Source: Eriocheir sinensis
Lineage: Eukaryota; Arthropoda; Malacostraca; Decapoda; Varunidae
Assembly: GCF_024679095.1 (NCBI RefSeq)
Contig: NC_066553.1
Span: 8,346,030-8,410,029, forward strand
Direction: 5' to 3'
DNA: 64,000 bases
Shown here: positions 41,842 through 55,380 of the stretch, piece by piece
Layout of the letters: each line of letters begins with the position of its first letter
Position numbering within the stretch: position 1 is the first letter of the stretch
The notes under the pieces: generated by a model
What the model was told of the DNA's origin: nothing
Databases searched by the model: none
What the model saw: the letters and a program-made list of their open reading frames with translations, nothing else
Program-made: the position numbers and the translations under genes

Positions 41842-42375
41842 GAGCAAGACCTTATTCTTTTTCACTACACTGCATTTATTTATTCTTTTTACATTACAGG
41901 ATCGTGGGGGGGGGGGGGTGTTTCTATCACTATTCCTTACCCATTTTGTCTTAATTTCCTGGAACAATTCAACTAACGCAAGATCGTATTCCTTTTCACT
42001 ATACTGCATTTGTTTATTCTTTTAACATTACAGGATCAGGGGGGATGTTTCTATTACTATTCCTTACCCATTTTCTGTCTTAATTTCCTGGAACAATTCA
42101 ACTAACGCAAGACCTTATTCTTTTTCACTACACTGCATTTGTTTATTCTTTTAACATTACAGGATCAGGGGGGGAATGCTTCTATTACTATTCTTTAACC
42201 ATTTTCTGTCTTAATTTCCTGGAACAATTCAACTAACGCAAGACCTTATTCTTTTTCACTATACTGCATTTGTTTATTCTTTTAACATTACAGGATCAGT
42301 GGGGGGGGATGTTTCTATTACTATTCTTTACCCATTTTCTGTCTTAATTTCCTGGAACAATTCAACTAACGCAAG
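41842..42375. repeat. Minisatellite, about 130-bp unit, four copies
   Basis: Units restart with ACGCAAGA(C/T)C(T/G)TATTC at 41976, 42105 and 42236, with a partial end at 42369 (steps 129, 131 and 133). Each full unit holds a pyrimidine tract and CATTACAG followed by GATC and a G run of varying length. Confidence 0.9.
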
Positions 42376-43273
42376 GGAACTTCCTACACCACTAGAAAAT
42401 GCATTATGACCAGTGTTTCACCACCACAATCACCTCCCTGACCTTCCCATCGGCGTTACATCAACACCTTTCGCTACACTCAAGTTTTCTTCCAAATTTT
42501 TATCTCTTCTAGGGTTAAAAATGCATCAAAATTCGGGTATAACTAGAAGTACTGTAAGCAACAATGTACTAATGTTAAGATTGCTTGGCTACGTAAATGC
42601 CTACTTAAAACAGTGACCTTATATCAAGAAACGGAGACGAGACATCCTTCGCCATGCACATTAACCGTGGAGACAGCGGTCATCACACTGTCCCAACGAT
42701 TTAGAGAGGTAACCTTCCGCGGTACACCAGGGCCACAATTACATAATATATCAAGAGTGTGTGTTATGATTAATATAACTACATCATTATGGTTCTTTTA
42801 CGAGCCCCTTGCATCGCTGGCGTGGCAGGAGTTGTCCAATCCGTTTCTGCGGCGCCTTTCATATCCTTTCCATCCTTTCCTTTTTCTTTCCTTCCTCTCC
42901 TAAATCCTCGAGGAGACCGTCTAAAACGTACGATGAGGCCAGGACCCATCAAGTTCACAATGCCGTTTACAGTTATAGTATCATTAAGGGCCTTCAAACA
43001 ATTTAAAGCAAAGGGGAACTTTCAAGCTGAATTTTTAATGCTTCAATCTGCTATTTATACGCTGTGAGAAGAGACTCCCCATTCTGCATTGTGTTGTGAT
43101 TTCTTATTGTTTTGATATCAGAATGTCGGAAAGGATTCTATCTGTTAAATTGTACACTTGAAGTTGAAGGAACTGGGTTAAAAATAAAAGTAGCATTAGA
43201 AGGAGTGGGAGCTAGGAAACGATAGTTTAATTATTGCTGTGCTTGAATATAATATAACATAAATACCAGCAAG
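42376..43273. other. Unassigned segment
   Basis: Short open frames (42789-43067, 42613-42903) overlap each other on both strands and carry no domain. Confidence 0.3.
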
Positions 43274-43527
43274 CTATTGAATAATAATAAGAGCCTAAAG
43301 AGTCGGCAAGAGACCGGTAGGCCTTTACAAAGCAACTCCTGTAAATTTAACCAACGTATTACCTCACTATTTATGAATTTATCTATCAAGAAAAGCTTAG
43401 GTAAATTCATGGATAGAGAGGTTATTTGGGATTAGGTTTACAGGAGCTGCTTTGTGTAGGCCTACCCGCCTTACCAGACTCCTTAAGTACTTATTGACAT
43501 TGTTATTGTCTTATTATTGTTCAATAG
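43274..43527. mobile_element. Fold-back element (254 bp)
   Basis: CTATTGAATAATAATAAG at the left is mirrored by CTTATTATTGTTCAATAG at the right. Inner arms share GTAGGCCT(T/A)(T/C)ACAAAGCA and CTCCTGTAAA. Clear target duplications were not found, so the superfamily is unknown. Confidence 0.75.
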
Positions 43528-44056
43528 TTGGCCTGTACCTACAGGCTACATTATCTTATATCAAGCACATTAGTAATATGCTTGAAATACAGTAATATTT
43601 TCAGGGTCAATAGCTGAAACTCATAGCATCGCTCCCAACCGTCACAAAATCTCTGAATACCACTCTGGTTTTCAGGGCATCAATCTAGGGTTTGGTTCAA
43701 CAAATTTTTAATCCATCAAAAGTGACTGGGTGAGATAGGAAACTTTTCTTATACAAAACTAAAGTCTTATTTCATTATCTCAAAAAGTACTGAAAATACG
43801 ATCAAACTTAAACAAAATAATCGATTACGTGGAGCAGGAAACCCACCTTCGACGTCACTGATTGATGACATAATTACTGCAATGATAACGTTTCAGTAAA
43901 TTACCCTCATTGCCTTTGGTCCTTGCCTAGCTCCCTCTCCATCAACTGTATTTCTTTTTAACCGCAAACCACCCCATCAGCTCATCTCTTTCCTCCCTCT
44001 CACCACTCAGTGAGACCGGCCCCCTTCCCCTCTCAGTGATATGTAAATAATATAAG

Positions 44057-44057
<1 letters not shown>
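43528..44057. other. Unassigned segment
   Basis: No gene recognised. Confidence 0.3.

Positions 44058-44140
<83 letters not shown>
44058..44140. repeat. (GT)n microsatellite
   Basis: About 41 GT units. Confidence 0.95.
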
Positions 44141-44141
<1 letters not shown>

Positions 44142-44243
44142 TTCACTGTTTAATATACATCACGTTGTAATTAATTAGCCTCTTTGCAGTGTATCTACAT
44201 CTTGTTATCGTTGCCGTAACTCTGTGAGAAAATGAAGGAAGTT

Positions 44244-44656
<413 letters not shown>

Positions 44657-44781
44657 CACATAAAATTCAACGAACATCAGTAATTGATATTTATCTTAGA
44701 TATGAATATGGTTACTTAATAATAATGAATAAACGTTCCAATAGATCCATGTATTAATTTTCAACAATGATCGCATTTGTT

Positions 44782-44785
<4 letters not shown>

Positions 44786-44871
<86 letters not shown>
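44786..44871. repeat. (AC)n microsatellite
   Basis: About 43 AC units. Confidence 0.95.
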
Positions 44872-44872
<1 letters not shown>

Positions 44873-44929
44873 ATTTTCTCAGAAGTTTTAAAAAAATGTC
44901 TTTTATGAATAGTATGCAATGTGTCTGTG

Positions 44930-45132
44930 TAGGAGTCCCCATCTGGAAGGAGACCCAAAACGTCACCAGACCTGACCCCACTCTCATGACAACCTGGAGA
45001 GGTCTTCATAGCTCGACCAATTTTCCAATGCTCTGTAACATTAGCGACCTTCGCTCTAATTTCCAGTCTGTGGAACACCTTCTCTCCTCCTCAAAAACTC
45101 ACCTTATCTCCCTAACTGAAACAGGTTTTTGA
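44930..45132 (+). mobile_element. LINE endonuclease fragment (probably family B)
   Basis: Reads NISDLRSNFQSVEHLLSSS then THLISLTETGF, the start of an apurinic-type endonuclease domain as in Jockey-like LINEs. It ends in a stop. Assignment to family B is inferred. Confidence 0.6.
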
Positions 45133-45183
45133 AGCTACCGATAGTAAATTATAATATGCTCCCGCTTACTCTATATTTCATTA

Positions 45184-45391
45184 CAGGGCCGTAATTGCTG
45201 GGGGGACTAGGGGGCTATAGCCCCCCAATGTTTTCTATATCAGCCTCAAAATGTCCCTAAAAGTGCTTATTTTTCAAAAAATTTCCCAACCTGTGTATGC
45301 TCGTTTCGTTCGCCACCCTCCACCCCCCCAACTCGTGAACCTATAATGCCTTCAGCCCCCCCCCCTAATATCTGCCAAAATTACGGGCCTG
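45184..45391. mobile_element. Short TIR element (208 bp)
   Basis: Ends CAGGGCCGTAATT and AATTACGGGCCTG are inverted copies, flanked by CATTA on both sides (45179-45183 and 45392-45396). G and C runs lie inside the ends. hAT-like in appearance, but the duplication seems to be 5 bp, so the superfamily is open. Confidence 0.75.
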
Positions 45392-45506
45392 CATTAATTT
45401 CAATCCAAAGCGGGATGATGCGTATATGTTCGCAATGATATTCTTGGTCTATCACCTACGACCTACGGTTTTTTCACCATCTGACTAAGGTTTAATTGTC
45501 ACTACG

Positions 45507-45508
<2 letters not shown>

Positions 45509-45601
<93 letters not shown>
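45509..45601. repeat. (TA)n microsatellite
   Basis: About 46 TA units on the left of the element at 45602. Confidence 0.95.
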
Positions 45602-45605
<4 letters not shown>

Positions 45606-45805
45606 GCCACTATAAACACTCGCCTGCGCCAGAACGGGCTGGGCCGACCATCAGGCCCCACCTGGAAGAAGCCTTGGGCCGACAATCAGGCCCCACCTGG
45701 AAGAATCCTTGGGCCGACCATCAGGCCCCACCAGGAAGAATCCTTCGGCCGACCATCAGGCCCCACTGGAAGATGCCTACCAGCGCAATAGCCAGCAACG
45801 TATAA

Positions 45806-45808
<3 letters not shown>
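45602..45808. mobile_element. Retroelement piece with about 36-bp repeats inside (TA)n
   Basis: Four imperfect direct repeats built on GGGCCGACCATCAGGCCCCA and CTGGAAGAA run from about 45640 to 45775. TA repeats bound both sides. The source element is not identified. The TA setting matches LINE B. Confidence 0.6.

Positions 45809-45809
<1 letters not shown>

Positions 45810-45892
<83 letters not shown>
45810..45892. repeat. (TA)n microsatellite
   Basis: About 41 TA units on the right of the element. Confidence 0.95.
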
Positions 45893-45895
<3 letters not shown>

Positions 45896-46299
45896 TTATG
45901 GTGAGTATTCTATTACTGTTTTTGGTCACAGTGATATTGGAAAAAAGTAAAGAAAAGAATTGTTACACAAGGAAATCATGAAAAATCTATCAAGTCGATG
46001 GCTGGTGCCCAAGGCTTCAACGGATGTGACATTAGAGGGGAAGATAACAAGATAGGAAAAAAATATAAGAAAAAGATCAAATATCTTGCAAATGTAAAAG
46101 GTCATAACAAAACTTCGAAATGTCCCAATTTAAATTGTTTCATGCGACGAATGAGTTAAGGATATCGCAAAATCTGTACGTACATAAATTATAACAATGA
46201 GGGAAAACTTCACGATAAAAGAAAAGAAAAAGAGGGTAAGTAAATAAGAAGAAAGTATGAAAACAACACACAGAAGTAACGAGAACAGAGAATAAATGG
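45893..46299. other. Unassigned segment
   Basis: A-rich. No gene recognised. Confidence 0.3.
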
Positions 46300-46475
46300 G
46301 AGTAAACAGAAATCATGCGCCGACCCAGAAACAGATCTCTGCTGCTCCGTGACACAGTGGACCGGTATGAGTCAGTCAGCTGTGTGTGTACCAATAGAAG
46401 CCTTCGTATCGTACGGTACCCTGCTACAGCTGCACACCACACACATACTCGATTTCCTAACTTGGAGATTAGTGC

Positions 46476-46526
<51 letters not shown>

Positions 46527-46899
46527 ATGTCGAGGTCAGGGTTAGGGAGTGTGAGTACGGGGCAGTCAGCCAGTCTGTGAAGAGCCGAGCAGGTAATAGT
46601 GAACGCATTCCGGTGGGTGGACTGATCTGACCGCGCGTGAGTTTGCACGTGTGAATCGGAAAACAGAGACATGTATTTACACGTGTATACACAATAATCT
46701 GTCTCGTAGGAGCGTGTAGGAGTGTATTTGGGGTGTGGTGTGTATTCTGCGGCTTTACCTTCTCCCGGTGTGTGTTGGTGAGTAGGTAGTGTTGTGTTAG
46801 TGGTGGTGGAGGTGGTGGTGGTGGTGGTGTCAGTTAATTCGGCTTCCCTGGGACTCCTTCTCCAATGCCTCAAGTGGTGATATGCATCTCCAGGAAGAA
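46300..46899 (+). promoter_or_regulatory. Candidate promoter and first exon, possibly of casein kinase 1
   Basis: GC- and CpG-richer block including a GA microsatellite (46479-46525). It ends in GGAAGAA with a perfect donor GTAAGT at 46900-46905. An ATG at 46865, with an upstream in-frame TAA, opens MPQVVICISRK plus two bases. Joined to the acceptor at 59487 it would read through in frame into the kinase start. Whether it is transcribed is unknown. Confidence 0.35.
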
Positions 46900-46906
46900 G
46901 TAAGTA

Positions 46907-46943
<37 letters not shown>

Positions 46944-47095
46944 GCGCGTTGATGTAAGCTTTGTATACTTTGTTGCCTTTTTCGCTTTTTTTTTTGTCTT
47001 GCTTTTCGTATTTTTTTATCTTTAAAGTTTACATTTTTTGTCTTTTTAACATTTTGTTCGTTTTTTTGTTGTTATATAATTATGTTATTTTCTCA

Positions 47096-49035
<1,940 letters not shown>

Positions 49036-51099
49036 CAGAGTCGTACAAGATCTCAACACATGATGCTCCTAATCAAACATGCACCGCGCGAAACAAAGAA
49101 CGGTGGTTTCAAGGAACAAAGGTATACATCATTTGTAATATTTTAAAGAAAAGCATTTCATTTTGATACTCAAACCTATATCAAGGAGAAAATATATAAA
49201 TAATCACTAAATGATAGCTGATAATTGTGAATTTCGTCGTAAGTTTTCTTCCTTTTCATCCTTTTTCATTTTTTCTTCATTTTCTTCCTTCTTTTTCTTA
49301 TTCTTCCTCCTCTTTTCATTCTTTCTTTCTTTCTTTCTTCTTGTTCTTCTTCTTCTTCTTCAGTACCTTCTTTAATTAACGTTCATGGTTTGTATATAAA
49401 TCTTTCTGCACAGGCTATAACACACCGATGGCTTGAGACGCCGCTGCTCCTTTATATGGCAATGACTACACTGACCTAATATCTTCCTGCATGTCAATTA
49501 CTCTCTGTGGCGTCGATTATTTCAACTCGTGCGTATCGTGTTATCCGCCGGGGTCAGCATCCACAGACGTGACGGCGGTGTGAGATGGACTGGTTTGATG
49601 ACTCCATCTCTCCTCGCCGCTAGTTTCACCCTCTGGCCTCCCACTGTTCCTTAATGCCCCGTAACTGTAGAGACACACACGATGCATTCATTCACATTCG
49701 GACAGGACGGCGATCAGGCAGGAGAGACAAGGCTAAAAAAAGGCTGACCACATGCTGACTGCTCCTCTCTCCCTCCAAGCATGCAGTTCAATAGCTTTTG
49801 TTTGATTTTTACGTATTTTTTTAACCGTGATTTGTCGTGGATCCAATTAATTCCTTTCATGCTTTAAAAGTGTTTGCTTATAGTTTTTAATCGTGATAAT
49901 TCAGTTTACTATTCAGATCAAGTCCTTCGATTTGACTCTTTTTTAAACAACTAATACAAGTGAAAAATAAACAAACCATGCATATATTACTCATCTCCTC
50001 ATAATCTTCCCAGTAAACAGCAAAGTTATAAGGGACGGATCAGAGTGGTTCGAGAACAGACATTTTACGGGCCAGCACGAAGGCAGAAGATGACCCACAG
50101 GCTTCCTATTCCGATGTAAACGTTTCGCTTCTTTATTTCATCACACACTATGCGGTACGGCCTCCATTTGGGAAGCTTTGCACCAGTTATGTCCCACCCT
50201 GTCGCAGTCTTTTGTTCCTTCTCTTACGTATGTGTACTATCCGTTGTCATATCTTGATTTTAATTGTTTTCTGTTGCCATACACCTTTGTCCCCACTTTT
50301 AACCATATGAAGTTTGCAGAGCTTTGGTTTGTGTCTAAGGACCGTATTACTAAACATTTTGTCGCCCGAGTTCACATGTTTGACAAGGCTTTCGTAGGAG
50401 TTTTGGGTATTTCCAAGAGTAGTTTTATGACCCTGGTGGTAGTTTGACTCTTCTTATGTACCATGAACCTGAAGAAACACTCATCAGAACCCGATTGATC
50501 TCCTCTTTAATTGACCTTTAGAAATAGTTGATGTGAGAAGCGAAAGTGTCTTATAATGCCGACAAAATATTAAACAAGTAATGGAAATCTTTTTAATGTA
50601 GAAATGACTATCCTATTATACATCAATAGTCCCCCTCCGTATGCCGGTGTAGAGAGTTCGCTTCATACCATCTAGGCTTCCGATTCCGGTCACTTGCGTC
50701 CATTTACAGGTGGGTAGGCCATACCAGGGTCCATACGGCTGCGTCACTTAGGGGCGGAAGGGGAGAAGGGAAGATATCCGCTGTTTCATCATGAAGGTGA
50801 AATTGGTGAAACTCCCACGTGCCTATACACTCACCGGAAGCACCACCACCACCACCGGCACCACCACCTTCAGCACGCGTATTCTTGCTTTCACTAATAA
50901 CACTTAATTACTGCCTCTGCACATCTGTTTCCCATTAAGTGTAATCAATGACGATTTTTGTTTACTGGCACCGGAAACATTACCATCGGCACCCTAATTA
51001 GTTCTTGTTGACACCATGCAGTAGTAAATTAAGGCTCGCATGCATCTAATTTACATTAAATATGAATTAGGCGAGCTAGCGTTTAGTTTGCCGTGTTAG
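49036..51099. other. Long unassigned segment
   Basis: CT-rich tract at about 49250-49365. An 89-codon frame at 50178-50447 has no recognised domain or splice context. A CACCAC run lies near 50845. Nothing else was found. Confidence 0.3.
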
Positions 51100-51345
51100 C
51101 CATTTATATCATGTTTGAGAAATAAAGAAAATAGTAGCTGCCTGTGGGAAAGCTCACAGAAAAGACACATATTCAAGAGTCTTTTAAAGTTATCCTTATC
51201 GACTTGTTTTCTTTTTTTAGTTTATCGTGCAACACGTCATTCATATCATACTTGAGAAATAAAGAAATAATAGTACCTGTAGGAAAACTCACAGAAAAGA
51301 CACATAAGAGTGTTTGAAAGTTAACACACGCTTCTTCTTGTCTAA
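51100..51345. repeat. Tandem duplication, period about 135 bp
   Basis: TTGAGAAATAAAGAAA through CTCACAGAAAAGACACATA recurs at about 51114 and 51251 with small changes. Confidence 0.8.
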
Positions 51346-51889
51346 TTTTGCTATTTCAGGCCTTTACAATCTAAAAAAAAAAAGAATTATTATATTTTTA
51401 ATCATATCGAAGTAACTAGCCCCATAAAAAACACCCAAGAAGAAGAAGAAGTTTGATGCATGCATGTCTAACTACTTCATATATACCCCACTACCTACAC
51501 ACTTTTTTTCTATTTTTCCATTTAATACAGTTTACTTGGGTGACCACTGTAGTGATCTCATCGGTGTCTTAAGGTAGTGGCGGTGATGGAGCAAATTCAC
51601 AGTACTGCTAACGGTGATGTCGCTGGAGGTAGTCGTGATATCGTGCTGGGGACGATGGTGGGAAAGTAGAAACGTTGTTGCGTGCCAAGGTGTGAGAAGC
51701 TTGGCAACGGTTTGGTGACGGTGGTGATGATAGTAGTGAGTGGCGGGGTGGATGGGATTAGTAACCGAGGTGGTGGTTGTGGTGGTGACTGGGGATAGTA
51801 ATGATAGTGGAGGTGGTTATGGGTGGGTTGGGATAGTCATTGTGGTGGTGGTGGTAGGGGTGGTGATAGTAGTGGTAGTGGAGGTGGTG

Positions 51890-52340
51890 GTGGTGGTTAT
51901 GGGTGTTTGGGAATAGTAACAAGGAGACTATTGTAGCTAGATGGTAAATGGTCGTGGTGGTGGTGGTGGTGGTTATGGGTGTTTGGGAATAGTAACAAGT
52001 AGACAATTGTAGATGGTAAATGGTCGTGGTGGTGGTGGTGGTGGTGGTGGTTATGGGTGTTTGGGAATAGTAACAAGTAGACAATTGTAGATGGTAAATG
52101 GTCGTGGTGGTGGTGGTGGTGGTTATGGGTGTTTGGGAATAGTAACAAGGAGACAATTGTAGATGGTAAATGGTCGTGGTGGTGGTGGTGGTGGTTATGG
52201 GTGTTTGGGAATAGTAACAAGGAGACAATTGTAGACGGTAAATGGTCGTGGTGGTGGTGGTGGTGGTGGTTATGGGTGTTTGGGAATAGTAACAAGTAGA
52301 CAATTGTAGATGGTAAATGGTCGTGGTGGTGGTGATGGTG
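51890..52340. repeat. Minisatellite, about 74-bp unit, six copies
   Basis: ATGGTAAATGGTCG or a close variant recurs near 51942, 52012, 52091, 52165, 52237 and 52311. Each is followed by a GGT run of varying length, then GGTTATGGGTGTTTGGGAAT. The wider region 51570-52575 is GGT/GAT-rich. Confidence 0.9.
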
Positions 52341-52575
52341 GTGAGCCGGGGTGGGGATATTAACAGTGGTGGTGGTGGTGGTGATGGTGGATATGGGTGG
52401 GTGAGTACAGTAAATAGGAGATAAGTATACAGTGGTGGAGGCGGTGGTGGGGACGGCAGGTGGGGACAGTAATAGTGGTGGTGGTGGTGGTAGTGGTGAT
52501 GGAGGTGGTGGGTGGAAATAGTAACAAGGAGACAGGTGGTGGTGGTGGTGGTGGTAGTGGTGGTGGTGGTAGTAA

Positions 52576-53348
52576 AAAAATGAGGTGTTTTCTACATTAT
52601 TTTTAAACGGTTAATCCTTCGAAAATAAAGACTGGTCGGATTCATCTTTTTTTATAATCTCGCCTTAACGTTTTTTCGTGCTATCCTGAAAAAACCTTCA
52701 TACACATACTACATCTCAAAAAGTTTAAATCGTGTACATAAACATTTTAAAAGAATCAAGTATATACATTTTTTTACCCACTGTGAAAGTTAATTTGATT
52801 ACCACTCCCGCATAGTATTAAAGAATAAACTTACAACAAGCGCATCATCTGCTAATACAGTAACAATAAAAATCTCGTATACCTCAAACGTATCTCTAAA
52901 AAAAAAAAGGAGAATGCTTGTATCTCGCCCTTGTTGCTCATCACCGTGTGTGCGTGTGTGTGTGTGTGTGTGGCGGGGGAGGCTGCCGCTGCTGCTGCTG
53001 TTGTGGCGGCCCCGACCTTCGGTAGGTGAAGGGAACTGGCGGAAGTAGCCTCACTTTTCCTCCTCCCCTTCTCCCCGCCCCTGGAACACTAGCGGGGAAC
53101 CTCCTTCATGCCCCTCCTCTCTCTCTCTCTCTCTCATCCCCCTGTCCCTCTCCCTCCCCAACTCCCTCCCCCTCTTCCTCCTCTCCCTCTCTCCACTTGC
53201 TTAAACTCGCCTTGGCCTGAAACGCTGCTTTGAAAGTTAATTACGGCGGAGCTTTTCCTCGAATGAAGGGGTTGACGTGCATATTGTGCGGGATTTGTCC
53301 ACACTTTCCCAGATCCCCATTTGATGGCGTGGGAGCAGAGGTAATATA
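52576..53348. other. Unassigned segment with GC-rich stretch
   Basis: CTG repeats and GC-rich text near 52975-53030 and CT-rich text near 53115-53200. No gene recognised. Confidence 0.3.
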
Positions 53349-53407
53349 ATAATGATAATAATAATAATGATAATAATAATAATAATAATGGTGATGATAA
53401 TAATAAT
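53349..53407. repeat. (TAA)n microsatellite, imperfect
   Basis: TAA units with TGA interruptions. Confidence 0.9.
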
Positions 53408-53512
53408 GGAATATTAGAAAGTAGCCGTTCGGATGAGTATTTACAAGATTACTGACAAGTTCAACAATCACATATATGATCCTGACCAAAAACTCTTTCT
53501 TCAGTAGAAAAT

Positions 53513-54130
53513 ATCTGAATCTTGCTAACTAATTTCTCAAGAGATTTAAGTTATCTGCTAAAAATATCTCCAACAATTTAATTCACTTCGCCTGCCCCGT
53601 CTCTCTATCCCTGATGATTCTACAGCTGCCACAAATAACTCTTCGATCAAACTTTCTATGATAATTCCACTTTGGATAATTAAAGGCATAGTCATCCTGC
53701 ACACCCACCCTTTGACTTTACTATGCCTTTTATAATAATTCGTGGTAATGATATTTTTTATGCATTTTCTGGCCTGAATTCTCAGAAGGCTTATTGACCC
53801 CGGGTGATGTTCTTACCCTTAAAAACTTTCCTATTGTGCTGATATAATGGCTAGTTAATTTAATTCTTTCTCCTCTCCCTTTCAGCATCTACCTTTCATT
53901 CCTGATGGAACTACACTGACAATACAACTTGTTCCTAAAACAGGTGACCACTCGATCTCTTTAAACTTACGCCCCGTAGCTTCACATTCTTGCCTTTCTA
54001 AAGCCTATGAAGTAATTCTTTACAGGAAATGTCTTAAACATCAGACAACTTTCAACCTTCTTTCCGATTGTAAGTATTAATTTCACAAGGAGCGTTATAC
54101 TTGTGGTCTCTCCTTCCTTTTTGTCATCCT
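53513..54130 (+). mobile_element. LINE family B copy B3, ancient remnant
   Basis: Aligns by eye with 16910-17580 of B1 over its full length: AAAAATATCTCC, CTGGCCT.AA.TCTCAGAAGG, CATCTACCTTTC.TTCCTG and TTTC.CAAGG.GCGTT.TAC recur in order. It carries many more substitutions and small gaps than B2. No open frame survives. Confidence 0.8.
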
Positions 54131-54252
54131 CTTCTAGCTCTCGAGGAGGCAGGCAAATTGAGAATGTTGAAACGTGGGTAAATGCATCCTCATGATTCAC
54201 TACCTGCCTTGATTGGTGTACGTAGTCTGTAAAGGTGTAGATGTGGCTGAGA

Positions 54253-54253
54253 A

Positions 54254-54312
<59 letters not shown>
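54253..54312. repeat. (AC)n microsatellite
   Basis: About 30 AC units. Confidence 0.95.
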
Positions 54313-54313
<1 letters not shown>

Positions 54314-54636
54314 CTCTACACGCCCTGATTCCTCTGTGATGTAATATAACAAGGCGAACGTAATAATTCCTTCAATACCTTCAGCTCTTCATCTCCCTAG
54401 AGCTATTCACTCCACAACACCGCCTTGTTGACTGCTCCCTCTTCTTCTTACTCCTCCTCCTCCTCCTCCTCCTCTTTTTATCTTCTATTCCTCCTCCTCC
54501 TCCTTCATTCTCCTCGTCAATCACCTCCTTTCACGAGTACCCCCAAGCGAGGGTAGATTAACTCCAAATTACCGTCTGAAGCAAAAAGGAAACCATGGCA
54601 ACGAAATCTGCATTCTTCATAGTTTGTCCCAATCGT

Positions 54637-54662
54637 GTGTGTGTGTGTGTGTGTGTGTGTGT
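54637..54662. repeat. (GT)n microsatellite
   Basis: GT run at the 3' side of the following SINE. Confidence 0.95.
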
Positions 54663-54985
54663 AACTCTCTTCTTCTCAAACTTGCTGGTGTGTGGAGCTG
54701 TAAAGGTGACGATAGGGGCATATACTACAGCTGCGCGTGGCCTCGGTGTACATCTCTGTCTCATTGGTGTAAAATCCCAATATCCCGGGGCGCGGGGCCA
54801 GAGTAAAATCCAGTTTATGACAGTTTACCTTTCCCAGGTTTCCCCAGACATCCATTTATCGACCAGACCCAAAAGGGAGCTTGATTAGTTAGATGGGCTG
54901 CGCACCGACCGCCCGTGCTTGGAGTTGAACCCAGATCCGCAGATTCCCAGCTAGACATGCTAACCACTGTACCATGGAGGAGCTG
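54663..54985 (-). mobile_element. tRNA-derived SINE inside or beside (GT)n
   Basis: On the minus strand: A-box TGGTACAGTGGTTAGCATG (complement of 54956-54974), B-box GGGTTCAACTCC (complement of 54921-54932), then a body of about 250 bp that ends at a GT tract. A second SINE family, distinct from 31880-32140. Confidence 0.7.
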
Positions 54986-55024
54986 TGGGCTGGGGGGTTT
55001 TATTGGCTGTTATCGTTGTTGTAG

Positions 55025-55119
55025 GTTCTTCTTCTTCTTCTTCTTCTTTCCATCGTGTATATACAAATTTCGGGTGAATGCGGGGGTCTCGATATAGTTT
55101 TCTCCTATCTTCTTCTTCT

Positions 55120-55153
<34 letters not shown>

Positions 55154-55380
55154 TCCATCATGTATATACAAATTTCGGGTGAATGCGCATGGGCGTCTCG
55201 ATAGTTTTCTCCTATCTTCTTATTTTCCTTCTTCTTCTTCTTCTTCTTCTTCTTCTTTCTTTTCTTCTTCATCTTCATCATCATTTTCTTTTCTTTTTTT
55301 TCTTCTTCTTTTCTTCTCCTTCTTCTTGTTCTTCTTCTTGTTCCGTCGTATTTGCACAAAATTAGCGTGAATGCGGGGCG
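55025..55380. repeat. Three tandem units separated by (TTC)n
   Basis: A unit reading CATCGTGTATATACAAATTT and then GGGTGAATGCG, TCTCGATA and TTTTCTCCTATC occurs near 55050, 55155 and, more diverged, 55345. TTC runs of varying length lie between. Confidence 0.85.

Noticed and set aside
50178..50447. 89-codon frame as a host gene
   Set aside because: No recognised domain, no splice or promoter signal, and length possible by chance.
50708..50750. Acceptor-like TTTACAG followed by GTGGGT, resembling another cassette start
   Set aside because: The phase-0 frame reaches a stop after 13 codons and encodes no zinc finger.
51758..52303. 181-codon Thr-rich minus-strand frame
   Set aside because: It is a translation of the minisatellite. 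Both alternative frames are also open, which is typical of repeats of 3n length.
51890..52340. CRISPR-like array of regular repeats
   Set aside because: The units are a GGT-rich tandem minisatellite with no unique spacers, in eukaryotic DNA.
55105..55359. Lys/Glu-rich minus-strand frame
   Set aside because: It is a translation of (TTC)n-derived repeats.
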